Assembly: GCA_004026145.2 (NCBI GenBank)
Contig: CP034980.1
Coordinates: 9,555,377-9,619,376, forward strand
Direction: 5' to 3'
Source of the DNA: Takifugu bimaculatus
Taxonomy: Eukaryota; Chordata; Actinopteri; Tetraodontiformes; Tetraodontidae
DNA: 64,000 nucleotides
Below are positions 14,463 to 27,100 of this stretch, piece after piece (the stretch's first letter is position 1; every line of letters begins with the position of its first letter). The notes under the pieces were generated by a model that saw only the letters and a list, made by a program, of their open reading frames with translations, was not told the origin of the DNA and ran no database searches. Both the position numbers and the translations under genes were made by a program.

Positions 14463-14802
14463 GGTCAGGTGTCAGACGAGAAAGCTTTGTCATATTCACA
14501 CCCCGCTCTTGTCAGGAGGCAGAGCTCAGGTTTTTGCCCTCAGAGCGCTTCAGAGTTTCTTCTATTCATAAGCTGATGGCGGCTGCGGTGAATTATTGAG
14601 ACAACGATGAAGCAACAGCCTCAGCACGGATGAGAGAAGTTTAAGGAGAGGAATTCGGCCTAACGAAGAACCTCATGGAAACATCTCAGGCTGCAGGCTG
14701 TTTTTATGATAAATGGATTTTAGATGCGCGTGGCGTTATCGTGGGAGGTGCAGATGTGAGCACAGTCGCGTCACACCAAGATGGTCCCTGTCAAATCCCA
14801 GG

Positions 14803-14865
14803 AGCTTTTCTGTGCGTGTCCGTTGGTTCTCTCCAGGTCCTCTGGCTTCCTCCCACAGTGTCTCA
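14803..14865 (+). repeat. Probable fragment of a common teleost interspersed repeat
   Basis: The segment with TTCTCTCCAGGTCCTCTGGC and TTCCTCCCACAG resembles the middle of a very common fish repeat. Assigned from memory of its pattern. Confidence 0.35.
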
Positions 14866-15608
14866 GACTGAACCTCAGCCCCAGTAGATGATCCTGTTAA
14901 ACTCTACTGGCAGCGATGACACTTTCACTGGCAAAGCTAACAGATGTAAGAAAAGAGAAGAACGTGAATGCAACCTGGTTCAGTTTTTCAGTATTAAATC
15001 TGCACCACTCTCAACTGTCTTCCTGTGTTTTCTTTTCTCTTTTTTTCACTTCCACGGGGATTCAGAAGTGAACTCCCTCATTTTGCTTCTGTGGCCTGTA
15101 TTGTCGAGCACATGACACAGATACTTGCATGCAGTGTGCAGCTGGATTGAGTGTTGTCAGGTGAGCCCCCCCGTGGGAGCTCAGGGCTCCGACTGCCGCT
15201 TGCTGTGGTTCGAAACGGCGGCCTGGGGCCCGAGGCAGTGGCCCATTCACAAGGATTTCAAATGAAAAGAGTAAAATTCTGTGTCCTCCTCCACATGAGC
15301 TGGAACTGTTGCACTCAGCTCTGTTTGGAGACCTTCAGGTGGACGAAAACAAACTTCCTTCCATCGTTACTGACATTGACAGTGTGCAGCCAGAGAGCCA
15401 GTTACAGTAAATTGGCTAAAGTTGTGTCTTTAGTATTGTCCTGTACTTTTTTCTGTTTTCAGGTGATGGAGGGTTACTAAACATGCCATCTGGTGTAAAA
15501 CACATCATAATGGACTTGAATTTACAGCAGTTTCCTCACTCATGGTGGTCCCAAACCAAAGTGTTGTGTAAATAAGGATGGATTTAAACCTAAAAATGGC
15601 AATTATGT

Positions 15609-15630
15609 AAAAATAATAATAATAATAATC
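15609..15630. repeat. (AAT)n microsatellite, short
   Basis: About six AAT units. Confidence 0.85.
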
Positions 15631-17841
15631 TGTTGCTAACAGGATTATTTATTGCTGTTTTATAATCTGTGTTGCTAATGTGCAGAAACAAAAGGACACG
15701 GTTGCACCAGTGAACAAATTTAAACAGTTCTTTGCAACATTCTGAGGATCAAATGCTTTATTAAATGTAGTATTCAACCTAAAATACATAAACTTTTCCT
15801 ATATTTACCAACCTCCTTACAGTGAGCATATGAGCTCTATTTTCCCCACAAGGTCCTAATGGCTGTGGCTGTGGTCAGGGTCAGGAAAAATAAACGTAGT
15901 TTGCTGTTTCTAATCACTAATTGTGCAAAAAAAACACCCTGCTTGCTTTTCTATTTTTTAAATAAAACTCCACACTGAGTTTGCTGTACACACACCTAAT
16001 ATCTTCCTGTGTGCAGCGCTTTTCTACATTTCCTGTCCATAATTACCCAATAATGTAACTATGTAAGTCTTCAGGGGGGGGAAACACCTGCTCATTTACT
16101 TAATAAAGCCCCCAGAAGAGTACTGGGCTGTGTTCAGGGTAAAAATAAAAAAAAGAGAGACACATCACAGTTAGACAAGTAAAATATGCCAAATCTTTGA
16201 TAATATAGAAATAAATATCTTCATTTATGAAAGAGGGTGGAACAACTACAGCAAAGGTTGGTCTTTTACTGGAAAATAATAATAAAACGGCTTTGTGCGG
16301 GCCACGGCAAAGAATTACACATCCAAAATAAGCCATTTGGAATTTATTAATAACATTTCCATGTGCATGCAAGTGAGTGAGAGGGCCACTGAGGAAAATG
16401 ACAATTTGTGCTTAAAGAGCCTAAATTAAAGGGGACATGGGGCTGGCAACCTTTGAGCAACTTCCCGTGAACTGTGATTCTCACTGAGGAGCAGATTTAC
16501 ATCATTTTTATTTTCTTTTTTTTTTAAAAAGCTTCTCATATGGAAATCTGCCTCTTTCTGTTACTCTCACTGGTGTCTTAGCGTGCACGAATACATGTCA
16601 TTGTGCAACCAACAGCAGCGAGAATGAAACCATTTCGATGTGGTTTGTAGCTAAGAGAAGAATCCCAGCTGGTGACTCACCATATGACCAGATCACTCAG
16701 CATCTAACAGGAAAGTTATGCCTTGTTTCTAAAGTTCTTGCTAGTGGCAGCCGACTTCCACATCTCACTTAGCTCAGAAGCTAAAACTGGTCCATGTGAC
16801 TGTGACAGTTTCTGCAAAGACGTCCACAATACCCCCATCTGATGCATTTGGTCAGTCATGGTTCTGCCATCCTAGTATTTGTATCTGGGTTTGTTTGGTT
16901 GTTTTTTTGTTGTGTTTTTTTTTTTTTTTTGCATATTGCAGCAGCATAAATGAGGTGTTTCACTTCAGCCTGCAGTGCTGTCACCTTCTGCTCTCTGTGC
17001 TGGAAACCCAAGACCACAGGCCACAAAGAGCGCTGTAAAGTACCTCACCCTTCCCTCTCAGTATAGTAATTAACCTGCCTCTCACCTCCCTGTCCAGCAG
17101 CCTCCTCAGAACAACTTGGCAATCACCAGACACTTTACACAACAGCCTGCACACGGGAACCTGACCCCCCCAGCTCCCTTTCCTCTTTTGTGACACTTTA
17201 CTCTGCAGGATTTCTCTATCCGTGCGATGACGTCACGCCACGCCTCGCACACACGCAGCGTCAGCACGCTCCGCAATTACCCCAGATGCGACGGGCCACC
17301 CTGAATTTTAGGGCCACTTGTGAGTGAGTTCGTGTGTTATAAAACGTAATTTCTCAAAGTAAGAAAACATTAAAGACTTATTAGCTTCCAGTGGACGTCC
17401 ACTACAGGTCAAGAAATGGAAACAGGGTTAAACAGCCAATGAAAGCATGAGTCTATCTTTGGCACTAGTCACAACAAACGCAGCCTTTAAATCAGATTTG
17501 AGCACCTTCGTTTTTAATAACGCAGCTTGTCTCAAAAAATCTACTTCCCGGGACCACTTGAGGCTGCCCAGCACCTTTATTTCCATCAATAATTTCCTCC
17601 CCGTGGTCGATGACCTTCCAGCCCCCCGACCTGGCTGGTTTTCATTAACAGTGCTGAGCACTGTGCACGAGACCTGCAGGATGTGTGACGTCGTGATGGA
17701 TACACTGAAAAAAATCACACCATCCAGGTTTTCCACACTGCCCACATTGTGTTGGACAGAGAAAGGAATTCTAACGTCACCTCACATTATATCAAAGCCT
17801 TCGTGCTTCTCAATATAAGGCAGCTACATTTTCCAGCATCC

Positions 17842-17860
17842 TTTTTTTTTTTTTTTTTTT
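17842..17860. repeat. Poly(T) tract
   Basis: Nineteen T in a row. Confidence 0.95.
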
Positions 17861-18040
17861 GTTATTGGCAATCCTGGAGAGAGAACTTTGTCTGCTACTG
17901 CCGAGAAATGACCGAAACACAGTCTCCGTGCATTTCTTTCAAACATTTCAAGAGAAAGAAAAAAAAAACCCCTTCATTTAAACATTTCGTTGCGGCTCCG
18001 TATCGTGCCAGTCCCACATTGGACCATATATTGTTGTTGG

Positions 18041-18112
18041 CCGGGCCAGCAGGGTGGTGTGGTGCTTGGTGTCACGGTCCTTCAGCCAGAGGACCTGGAC
18101 TCAATTTCCCAT
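18041..18112 (+). repeat. Probable head of a common teleost interspersed repeat
   Basis: The pattern GGTGGTGTGGTGCTTGGTGT, then GGACCTGGACTCAATTTCCC, resembles the head of a common fish repeat (typical ancestral text: gtggttagcac...gtcctgggttcaattcc). It is diverged. Confidence 0.4.
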
Positions 18113-21100
18113 GACAGCTGAAATCCGCCCTGCTGAGGTGCCCTTTGGAGTCACAACTCCAAAGATGCAGCTTTGTAGAGACGGAGGACCGGAATTAACT
18201 CAGAAAAGGCACAAATCCGCACAAGAACACCCAGTAAATGGCTGCGTTTAAGCCTGTTCCGGTGCAGAGTCTCCCAGAACGGTTCCACTCTGGTTCCATT
18301 CCAGAGGTGCAGAAATCCTGCATCATTGTTTTATTAACCACTCTGATCTGGTTTGTATCTCAAAAGGCTTCGGACTCACAGACCTGCCACTCAAACCTTA
18401 CCTAATAGTCCATAAATCATTTACACTGAGCCCAAACCTCAACGTGAAGCAGTCAAAGAGCAACTGGACTGTGTAAACGGTTAATCTGATAATTCCCTGA
18501 CTGCACGTCCTCTGTCCTGACGTAAGCGGGTGGTGACGTAGGTTTCTCCACTCCTGTTTATGACCAACACTCATAAAAGACAGTGAGCTGGTTGGAAAAT
18601 AATAAATAACTAATAGGAAACCACTGAAAACTGCTTAATCCCAGTATGTTTTACTAAGCTGACGGTAATTATGAAAGTAGCCAGTAGTCACATTTTCTGT
18701 AGCCGCTGGCTCACCAACACAAACATCAGTCATGGGGTCGGACTTTCTGATTGAGTTGGCGACTGTTTAGCCAAACGCACACCTAATGTTTGTTCGCCCC
18801 GTGTGCTTCGGCTCTGCGTGGGGTGGGGCAGAGCAACCTGGCGAAGGTGGATCTGGAGACCTCCTCTGGCCTCTTCCTTGTGCTATCAGGCCATAGCACG
18901 CTCTCACTGTAGGATTATCCCACCCTTCCATGTAAACTCATCCAGTGGAGCGGAGATTATCCCTGAACACTCAAGGGAGTGTCGACTGTTGGCTCGAGAG
19001 TGAGCGATCAGAGCACCGACATGAAAATAAACTTTTGGGATTTTTTGGATCTGTAGCTGTTCTCTGTTAAAGTGCAGCAAATGTTTCTAGGACACTGTTG
19101 ATTCCTTGGAAGAAGTGATCATCTGACAGCTGCCATGTGCATATAAATCCTGTCATTGTCATGCAATTATGGAATTTTATGGGTCTTAACCATAAAACTT
19201 TGAGGCTGTTTGCAGAAAACCAAAGAGCTGCCATGTAAGATGCACCTTCATTCAGTTCCTTTTTTTGGATTTCAAAAAAAACTTGACCTCGTGCAGGTTC
19301 AGTGACAGCCAACGCACCGTGATGCACGCCGTTTCCAAAGACACCTGGTGGAACAATTCAATTTGCATATGCTTTTTTTGTGTGTTCCGGGAGAAACAGA
19401 CAGGAAGGAGAGGCTGCATACTTTCAACACGTTTCAACAGAAAGAGACACAACCACCTGAATTAGTCATACAGTCGAGGACAATAAACACAGACGAGCTG
19501 CACGATCGTCGTTGGTTGTTGTTTCTCTACACAGCCTCTTGAGGGCTGAGTCATTTCTGAGGTTTTTGACTGAACCAACAGATTTTCCAGTCAGTCACAG
19601 ACTCAGAGTTCCACTCTGTCACATGTTAAATGGGACATAATTTGAGGTATGGATCAACGTAGCATTAGCGTACTTACGCAAATCCAGAAGGTTTAGGCTC
19701 CCTGTAATTAGCAATAACGCTCAATTAATTGTGGCCACAGCCATCCTATCTCCACAGGGACATTAGCTTGATCTTGTTACTGTACTTTCACCACCCCAGG
19801 AAGATGCCAGTTGCCAAGCCTCTATATTTTTTCTCTTCAGTGGAATTGTCTGTGTCGATGAAATGTGTCCTCTTTGGGAAAATGCTGTTTTGAATGTTCT
19901 GTTATGAATAAAACTTTATGTCGCCTTTTGTTTTAGAAGATAGTAACACAGAGGAGTTGTAAAGGCCAGTTTCTCAGGAGTGAGACAGCCTCTGCCTTTC
20001 ATTAATGAAAACACAGGCGCCCAAGGACACCGCGAATTTGAAAATATTAACAAGAACAGCGGACGATAATAACTATGGCGGAAAGACTTAGCCGCGAAAG
20101 GAGCACACGTTGTCCTGATAAATTAATCTGACAAGTTCCATGCAGCAGTCTCGGCTGCGTGGAGCGATGAATTACAGGTTCAGGGGTGATGTTTTTGGAA
20201 CCTTTTCATTCCCACAAATACTAAATTTTGCTGAGAACTAACACATCAGATCAGTACCCTAACTGTTAGCAGTCTCCTGTTGTTGACGAAATTGTTCTGC
20301 ATTTCATAAAATACTCAGTACAATACTTACACAGCCTGTAATATAAAAGAATTTTGAGGCTAGATGATGATTTTCTGTTGCCCTGAATGTAAACACTAGT
20401 CTAAATAATCTAGCCTATGCAAGCGCACACACATTCGACATGTGGAAAAAGGCACGTATGCAGAAGGAAAGACTTCTGTTTCTTCTGCACTTGAAAGAAA
20501 AACCAGAGCAATAGCAGCTGGAAACACTGTCCAGATGTTTAAAATGTTTTATTATAGAACCGAATGCAAATCTTCTGTGTGCGGCTCTTTTAGAAATCAA
20601 GGGTCATCAATCAGCAACATATATTGTAATGTCTTGCTTCCACACGAGCTGTTTTAAATGATTAAATAAATATTGCATGCCCATAATGAGGCTCTGTTAT
20701 TGTTGTTTGACTGCTCTTTCTAGAATCTGATCCTAGAGCTGTTCAGTAAACGCTATTCATTACAGCCCACTGAAAATAGCATTCATCCCCATGCCACTTT
20801 TTTTTTTTCTTTCAGAATTTGTGCTTATACTGGCAAGTCTCCTCACCAGACCAACAGACGTTAAATATGACCCCTCTGAACGGCCACATCCTTACCCCGA
20901 AAATACATCACGCACTCTCCAGCCTGAGCAGACCCAGGGCAGCCGTACCCGAACGGTGGGTTTACAGGAGCGGCAGGCTGACAGGCACAACTCTCACATC
21001 ACAATCTGCCAGAACACATCCTTGTACACACACTTTGGGATATCCGCAGACAAACACGGGAGAGCGGTCCTGCGAAATACCCTGGGAGCTACCGTTGAAG

Positions 21101-22051
21101 TACGAGGTGCCAGCCCTGGCCCGCCGTAGGCGCAGCCTGGCTTTGCCTGTCACTCCTCTCGCCGCTGGCAGGCCCGACGCACCGAAACAAAGAATGGGAG
21201 CCAGTGTTGGGAGCAGGGGCGCTGGAGCTCATCAGAGTCATTGACTCAGACCTGACTGCTGGTTCCCTCAGCGCTGCGGGTCTGGCACTCTGCGCAGGTG
21301 GAAAACGGAAGAGGGTGAGTGGGTAATCATGAGGGTACTGGCCCCGGTTCTGCCCACACAAAACAGCACAGCCCACAAATGTGGCCCTCTTACAGCTCGT
21401 CATGTGTGGGTTTTTTAAAGACTGTCATCATAGAAATGTAGCAAAGAGAAACAGGGAGGGAAGAAAGAGGAAATCTGCATGATTATGGTCATCAAAACTG
21501 AAGTTATCGCAATAAATATGGTCATTCCAGGTTGGTCCAAATGGTATGTGACAGGGGTGAGAGTAGTCACATGTTTCCAAATGCACAAAATGTAGGGTTA
21601 GAGTTTTAATGGCTGTAACCCATTCTCAGGGCAGCAACTGGCCGTGCCAGGAGGCAGTTTCTGATCTTGCCCATGCAGGCCTGGTTCATGGAACTACTCC
21701 TTCTCCATTCTGATATAGTTTCCATTATCATACAGGGAATATGAACCTGCAAAAAGACCCTAAAAGGCTGCTTTAGCTCCTCCTAGATGTTAATAAGATG
21801 CTACTCTGCCCTAAAGGTTACTGATCCACTCTTCTCCAATAACGTTCCAAGAGGTTAAGGAACATCAGTTACATAAATTATTTTAACAATATGTCAACCC
21901 CTGGAATACGAGCAATAACAATCAAACTGATGACTATATCTTATTTAGCCATATTTATCTACGCACATAACAAACAAGCAGAGTCTCTTCATGGCAGGAC
22001 CCTTATGGGTTTGACCCCATTGTCAAGAGCTAAAACAGTATGATGGATACT

Positions 22052-22080
22052 GTATTATTATTATTACTATTATTATTATT
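22052..22080. repeat. (ATT)n microsatellite, interrupted
   Basis: Short ATT tract with one ACT interruption. Confidence 0.85.
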
Positions 22081-22989
22081 TTGGTGCTTCTGCTGCACCA
22101 AAATTAGCAGATGTGTCCAAAATGATTCATGCGTTGCCAGGTCAACAAATGCGACACAGGCCTGCCTCGACTTTCACCAGTCCGTCAGAGGCCTCGCCCT
22201 CCCCATTCAGGGTCAGCACGGTGATATTCCAGCACTGTTGTGAGCATCCCAGTCAGAAACTGGCCTGCAGTTGTTTTCTTTGTGAAAAACACCTGTCTAA
22301 ACAGCAGCAAAGCCAAGGACAAGTCTCGCCTGTCAGCGTCGGTGACAGCTGCCGACAAAAATCCGCCGAGAGAGAGTTCCTAAGACTTTCACTCGAGCGA
22401 AACGATGCACGTGCGCTGGAATGACCCCAGCTGGGCTGCCTCGCCCCCCGCTCGGTTTCATTGTCATTCGTGTTGGTTTGGCACCAGACTGTGACATTTA
22501 ACATCACGTAAGAGCAGATAAGAATCGCAGATTTACCTGTAAGGATACAGTCCGCGGCGTTTCAAACTACACTTAATCCTCCTAATGACAGCAAAGATTC
22601 AGTGACCTTGACAGTCACCTGACCTCGGCGATAAAACGTTCTGGCGCCAACAAAAGGCCAGATTATTTAAGGTGATTAATTAATACATCTTACAACCATT
22701 TAAAAAGACGTTTGTATCAGCTGTCCAGGGTGGATTTAGGGGCCATTTCAGGGAAGATTTAGTGAACAAAGACCAGGTAGTTCATTAGCTACCAGAGGCT
22801 TATTCTCTGAATGGAAGGAGATCTCTTGGGTGGTCAAGTTTCAGTCCTTAATCTGTATCTGTATCCTTAATCTGTATCGCTCTTCATGCAGGCCGGGAGC
22901 ACCTCAGGGGCTCATCAGCAGAGACAATGTTATTTAGAATGAATATTAATGTCATTTCAGTCAAAAAATGCCCTAAAACTGCCCACAGT

Positions 22990-24062
22990 TTTAATATTGT
23001 TGTAGCATCTTTATTGAGAAACACAAAAACTAAACATTCTCTTTGAACTGTACATTCTGATATTTAATTCCCATTCCCTTTATTATGAAAGAACCAGAGC
23101 TGAGCTTGGGTTTGCTGAGCAAACATACAGAATTGGCAGGTATCACAGCTGACTGATCCCCCATTAAAGTCAGCAGTTCACACTGACATAACTGTCTCTA
23201 ATACTATAACGTAAGCTATTCAAATGAAAAACCGAGGCTCTATGAAGCATTTAACACCTCCTGGGTCATTTTTCAGGTTTGTACTGTAACAGACAGCTGA
23301 ACAAGGCCTCGCACAGGTGTCTAAAATGCTGTCAGTCTATGCACAGTTGCGCACTCACATACGTCCACACACATCTATCAGCACTTTAGACAAAGTTCGA
23401 CTTTTCTGAACAGAACAAAGCCAGGAATGTGGCGTAGAGTAGTAACAATTACACACTTACATGATCTGTCCCCCGTAGAGAAAAAACAACTGAGGACTAA
23501 ATAAATGGAAATGATTTCTTGCGTTACGACTAGTGCAAGCCTCTAACGGCAAACTGAAGACGGCTAATTTCAGATTTGCTCAAGCACCACAAGAAAAAAA
23601 GTTAAAAAATAAAACCACATCTGAGTAGCTTCTTAGTTTCATAGATAAATCAGCCTCAACAGGTGACAGTGGCGCAATGCTGCAGCTGCTCCAATGATTT
23701 AAACCGCCCTTCTTTTAACATCTGGATTCATCGCAGCAGTTATTCTTCCTCCATAAACCACCAGCTGATCCATAAATATAGATATGAATATATATGTTTG
23801 ATAAGTTTTAGAAATGACAGCTGCGTGTAAACTTTAAAAAAAAAAAACTGAGGTTCTGTTGCTTTTTTGGTGAACCGCCCAACTACAGAGCGTGGCTTTT
23901 AAAAAACCACACAGTCTGTTCTTCATCTTCCCTACACACAGGAACACAGAGAACACACTCTTACAGCGATCCCCCGCCCTCCAGCAAGAAGAAAAAAAAG
24001 TCATGGAATACTGACTAAAGACAATTTTACATCTTTGAGTGTGCTGGCATGTGGAGGGGGGT
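22990..24062 (-). other. rab28: rab28 3'UTR with poly(A) signals
   Basis: There is no open frame of interest here. On the minus strand AATAAA occurs at 23079-23084 and again at 23010-23015, the latter in the context CAATAAAGATG. Cleavage is expected 10-25 nt further, near 22990. The UTR length of about 1 kb is inferred. Confidence 0.55.
23010..23015 (-). terminator. Poly(A) signal AATAAA, likely end of rab28
   Basis: This is a canonical hexamer on the minus strand about 1.05 kb after the rab28 stop codon. A second copy lies upstream at 23079-23084. Use of either site is inferred. Confidence 0.5.
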
Positions 24063-24155
24063 TCACTGCAGTGCACACATGGAGCTGCGGGGAGGGTTGA
24101 CTGTCCTCGCCATGGTGTCCTGGCTGTAGTTCACAATGTCTGCCTTCACCACGCG
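24063..24155 (-). CDS. rab28: rab28 last coding exon (CALQ isoform)
   Basis: After the acceptor atttgcag, this exon encodes RVVKADIVNYSQDTMART followed by VNPPRSSMCALQ and a TGA stop. This is the standard Rab28 tail (human ends SSMCAVQ). CALQ is a CaaX box for a farnesyl group, unusual among Rabs, which normally carry two geranylgeranyl groups. Confidence 0.96.
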   Translation of the reverse strand, partial: RVVKADIVNYSQDTMARTVNPPRSSMCALQ

Positions 24156-27100
24156 CTGCAAATATGGAGAGAAGGTATTAAAAGCACCGTGACGGCATTG
24201 GCAAATTGCACCATGTCGATTGAACATATTCATTCCGTATAGGATTTTTTAACCTAAACACTCTAGGAACATCATGAAGCGAAACCCTGAAACCAGGCTA
24301 GAATATCGTTCAACTGCATCCACATAGTGTTTTGTTTCTGAGCATCATTCTGTCCAGCAGTGGTGGTGCAGATGTTCAGCAGACGTTTTGAGGTTAGAGA
24401 GAGAGAAAAAAGAAGCAGCTATTGTCTCACTCAACCTTTGTGTGCAGCTATTGAGTAGAAAAATATGCATTTCAGGAATATGTGTAAGAAAAATGCCCTC
24501 TGGTGGGAACAAATGGGCTGGACACTGATATGATGCTCACCAGCATCAGCAGCTATGTGGACACAAGCCAGATGTCTACTTTTCACTACTTTCACTACTT
24601 TAAATATCACGACTGCTTTGGGAAATCTATGCTGGATCTAGGGGAAAATCTCTGTTCTGCAGGGGAAACATACACTGAACTACTGAAGAGAACAAATTTT
24701 GCTTTGCTGGGAGGTCTCCCTTCTAATTGGGCCTTCGTCCTGCGGGTAGTCCACCAGCTCAGCTTTCACAATCCTCTGAGCAGGTTCAACACGTCAGGCA
24801 AGCAAAAGCAGAATGAAAAGGTCAGAGGTCAGAATGATCGACAATGAAAAGTAGAATAGTTTGAGGACAGAAATGGAGCAAGAGAAGTCCTGATGTGAGA
24901 GGAAGCAAACAATGTGAACAAATGGTGACAGATGATTAGGAATCCATTACATCTTGTAAACTCCAGCTCTATAAGTAGTGGGAGCCCAGATTTTGATTTG
25001 ATCCTGATGATTCGGCATGTTCTTGGACTATCTGACACAAAACCGGGAAGAAGGGAGCAGAGCGGCTGTCTGATTAACGAGCTGCCGAAGCCTGATGTCG
25101 GAGCTGGCGGGTGATCTGTGGCTTTGTTATCTGATCCAAAAGACAGAGGACCATGACAGAGAGGGGGACTACCAGGCAGATATAATACCGTCAGGGGTCA
25201 TGACCCTCGTGTTCAACTCTCCGAGGCTGTCAGCTGATAATGAGGTCTTCCTGGCCCCATGGCTATGCTCAGCCGTGACCTGCCCAAAGCTTCACTTCGA
25301 TATGTGCCATAAAATTTGCACGACGCGTTCACATTTTTATCTTGAGTTTGTCCGTTTTAGGTCTCTGCCCGATTAATATCAGGACTACGCATTTAATCAT
25401 TAACAGTAATGTTTTGCTATTTATAAATCACGTTGTCAGCCTACTTAATAAAATAAATTAGAATAAAAGACACAATTTACAAATATGCAGGTCACTCTAT
25501 CGTCTCATGAAAGCTTCATTTAAACCTTTCGTGTCTATAATCATGTTTTGCCATCATAATGTGGTCATTATAGAACTGTCACCAATGTGTTGTCATTACT
25601 AAAGAAGCCACTAAATTGTCATAAAAAGGAGTGTGAATTGGATTAAACCACTCACTTTCCTTGGTTAGCCTGGATTAAAGCACTTTAGTTTATTTACAGA
25701 GATGTTTTGATAGAGAAAAAAGAAATAAAGTAGATGGACAGCTCCATTAGTAAACAATCTTTTTTAGTTAGTCAGTGTTAGTGTTGGTGATGGGAGAGGG
25801 ACTCGAGAATTTGACCAGTCCTTCACTAACATGTTCTCCCTCCACTCAGGGCCCTGACCCCTCCATAGCCCCCACTTCATCAAGCGCTACCCAGCCAGTG
25901 TGGCTCCAGCCAGTCAAATCAGACTCAGGATTAATGCCTGTGGGGGAGGCGACCCTGTAAATCCAAAAGCTGCCACCACTGGGCACCACCGGTCTGGATG
26001 GCAAGCTGAGAATCTGTTCTGGCCCATGAACAGTGGGAGATAAAGCAAATAAATCAACCGGCCAATCCCAGGCCTCTCACCTCTGCAACAGCCTGGCTTT
26101 GACCTCTGACTCTGCGCAGTAATGTGGTCACTGAGGGCGTATTTACAGATGGGCAGCGTCTGTGGCAGGTAGACCATCACAGGCGGCAGACATAACAAGC
26201 TGGTGTTTACGCAACAAAAGGTTCTTTACTGTGTGTGTGGTGACCTGCACTGACCTAACACACTCACTTTGACCTCTGGAAAGGTCAGAGATAACATTAC
26301 ACATTAGACCGGGGCTCAGGAAATATCACGGAGCAATATAAATATGCACGTATAGCATGAGAAAATAAGGAAGCTGAAGCTTTTGAACTTTCATTCTTTT
26401 TTCTAACACAGAATTTAACCCTTCTATTTATTTTAATGCCTTATAATTACAATAGTTTTTCTGTACTATATTTATAATATAATCTTTTTTTGGGGGGTTG
26501 TCCATGGTTAAAACTGAAACTATATTTTACAATTCTGTCTTCTTCCCACAGTTTGAGTTATCCTTAATATATCTGTATAAAAAGCAGGATAGTGTTTTTA
26601 CAAATGCTGCTGCAGAATCAGACATTTTTCTGCAGCAAGTATTAATCATGTCTTACCTGCGATTGCTCTATTTCCGCTTTGTTTAGCTTTATACCGAGAA
26701 TCTCAGCAGCCACTCTCTGAAAGCACAGATAAACCTGGAGGGGAACAATGAAAGGTAATAAAATCATTTTACATTTTCAGTTTCTGAATCGGCCAACACG
26801 AACCGAGTCTCCGGTCTTTGCTGAAACAAACTGGCTGAGGAGGCCGTTCTCCTGGCAGAACCGCTGGTGTTTGTCAGCCTTCACCGTCCTCATGTGCTCC
26901 AGGTCGACTGTGGACGAAAGGCAGCGTGATGTGAGAAAACTCGCCAGAGATCGATCGATAGATTTATGCGGTGGTTATGCAGCACTCTTGCAAGGTTAAC
27001 CGTCACGTATCTGGACGTAAACAGAAAAGATAACTGTTTACACTTGTGTTAAGATGGAAGGGGATCTGTGCAGTGTACGAGAACAGTGCATGTAAATTAA

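Larger units (their letters stand above)
10816..17841. other. Noncoding, no gene recognised
   Basis: Holds short triplet repeats, a three-part TGACCY array at 11180-11199, a consensus CRE TGACGTCA at 17228-17235 and one probable interspersed-repeat fragment near 14803. Open frames are short and unremarkable. Confidence 0.55.
17861..22989. other. Noncoding, downstream flank of rab28
   Basis: No coding exon recognised. A 112-residue frame at 20791-21129 starts close to a splice-acceptor-like tract but shows no domain. Holds a degraded repeat fragment near 18041 and an ATT tract near 22052. Confidence 0.5.

Noticed and set aside
20791..21129. 112-residue open frame next to an acceptor-like tract
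   Set aside because: No domain, no matching exons before or after, and an overlapping frame is equally open.
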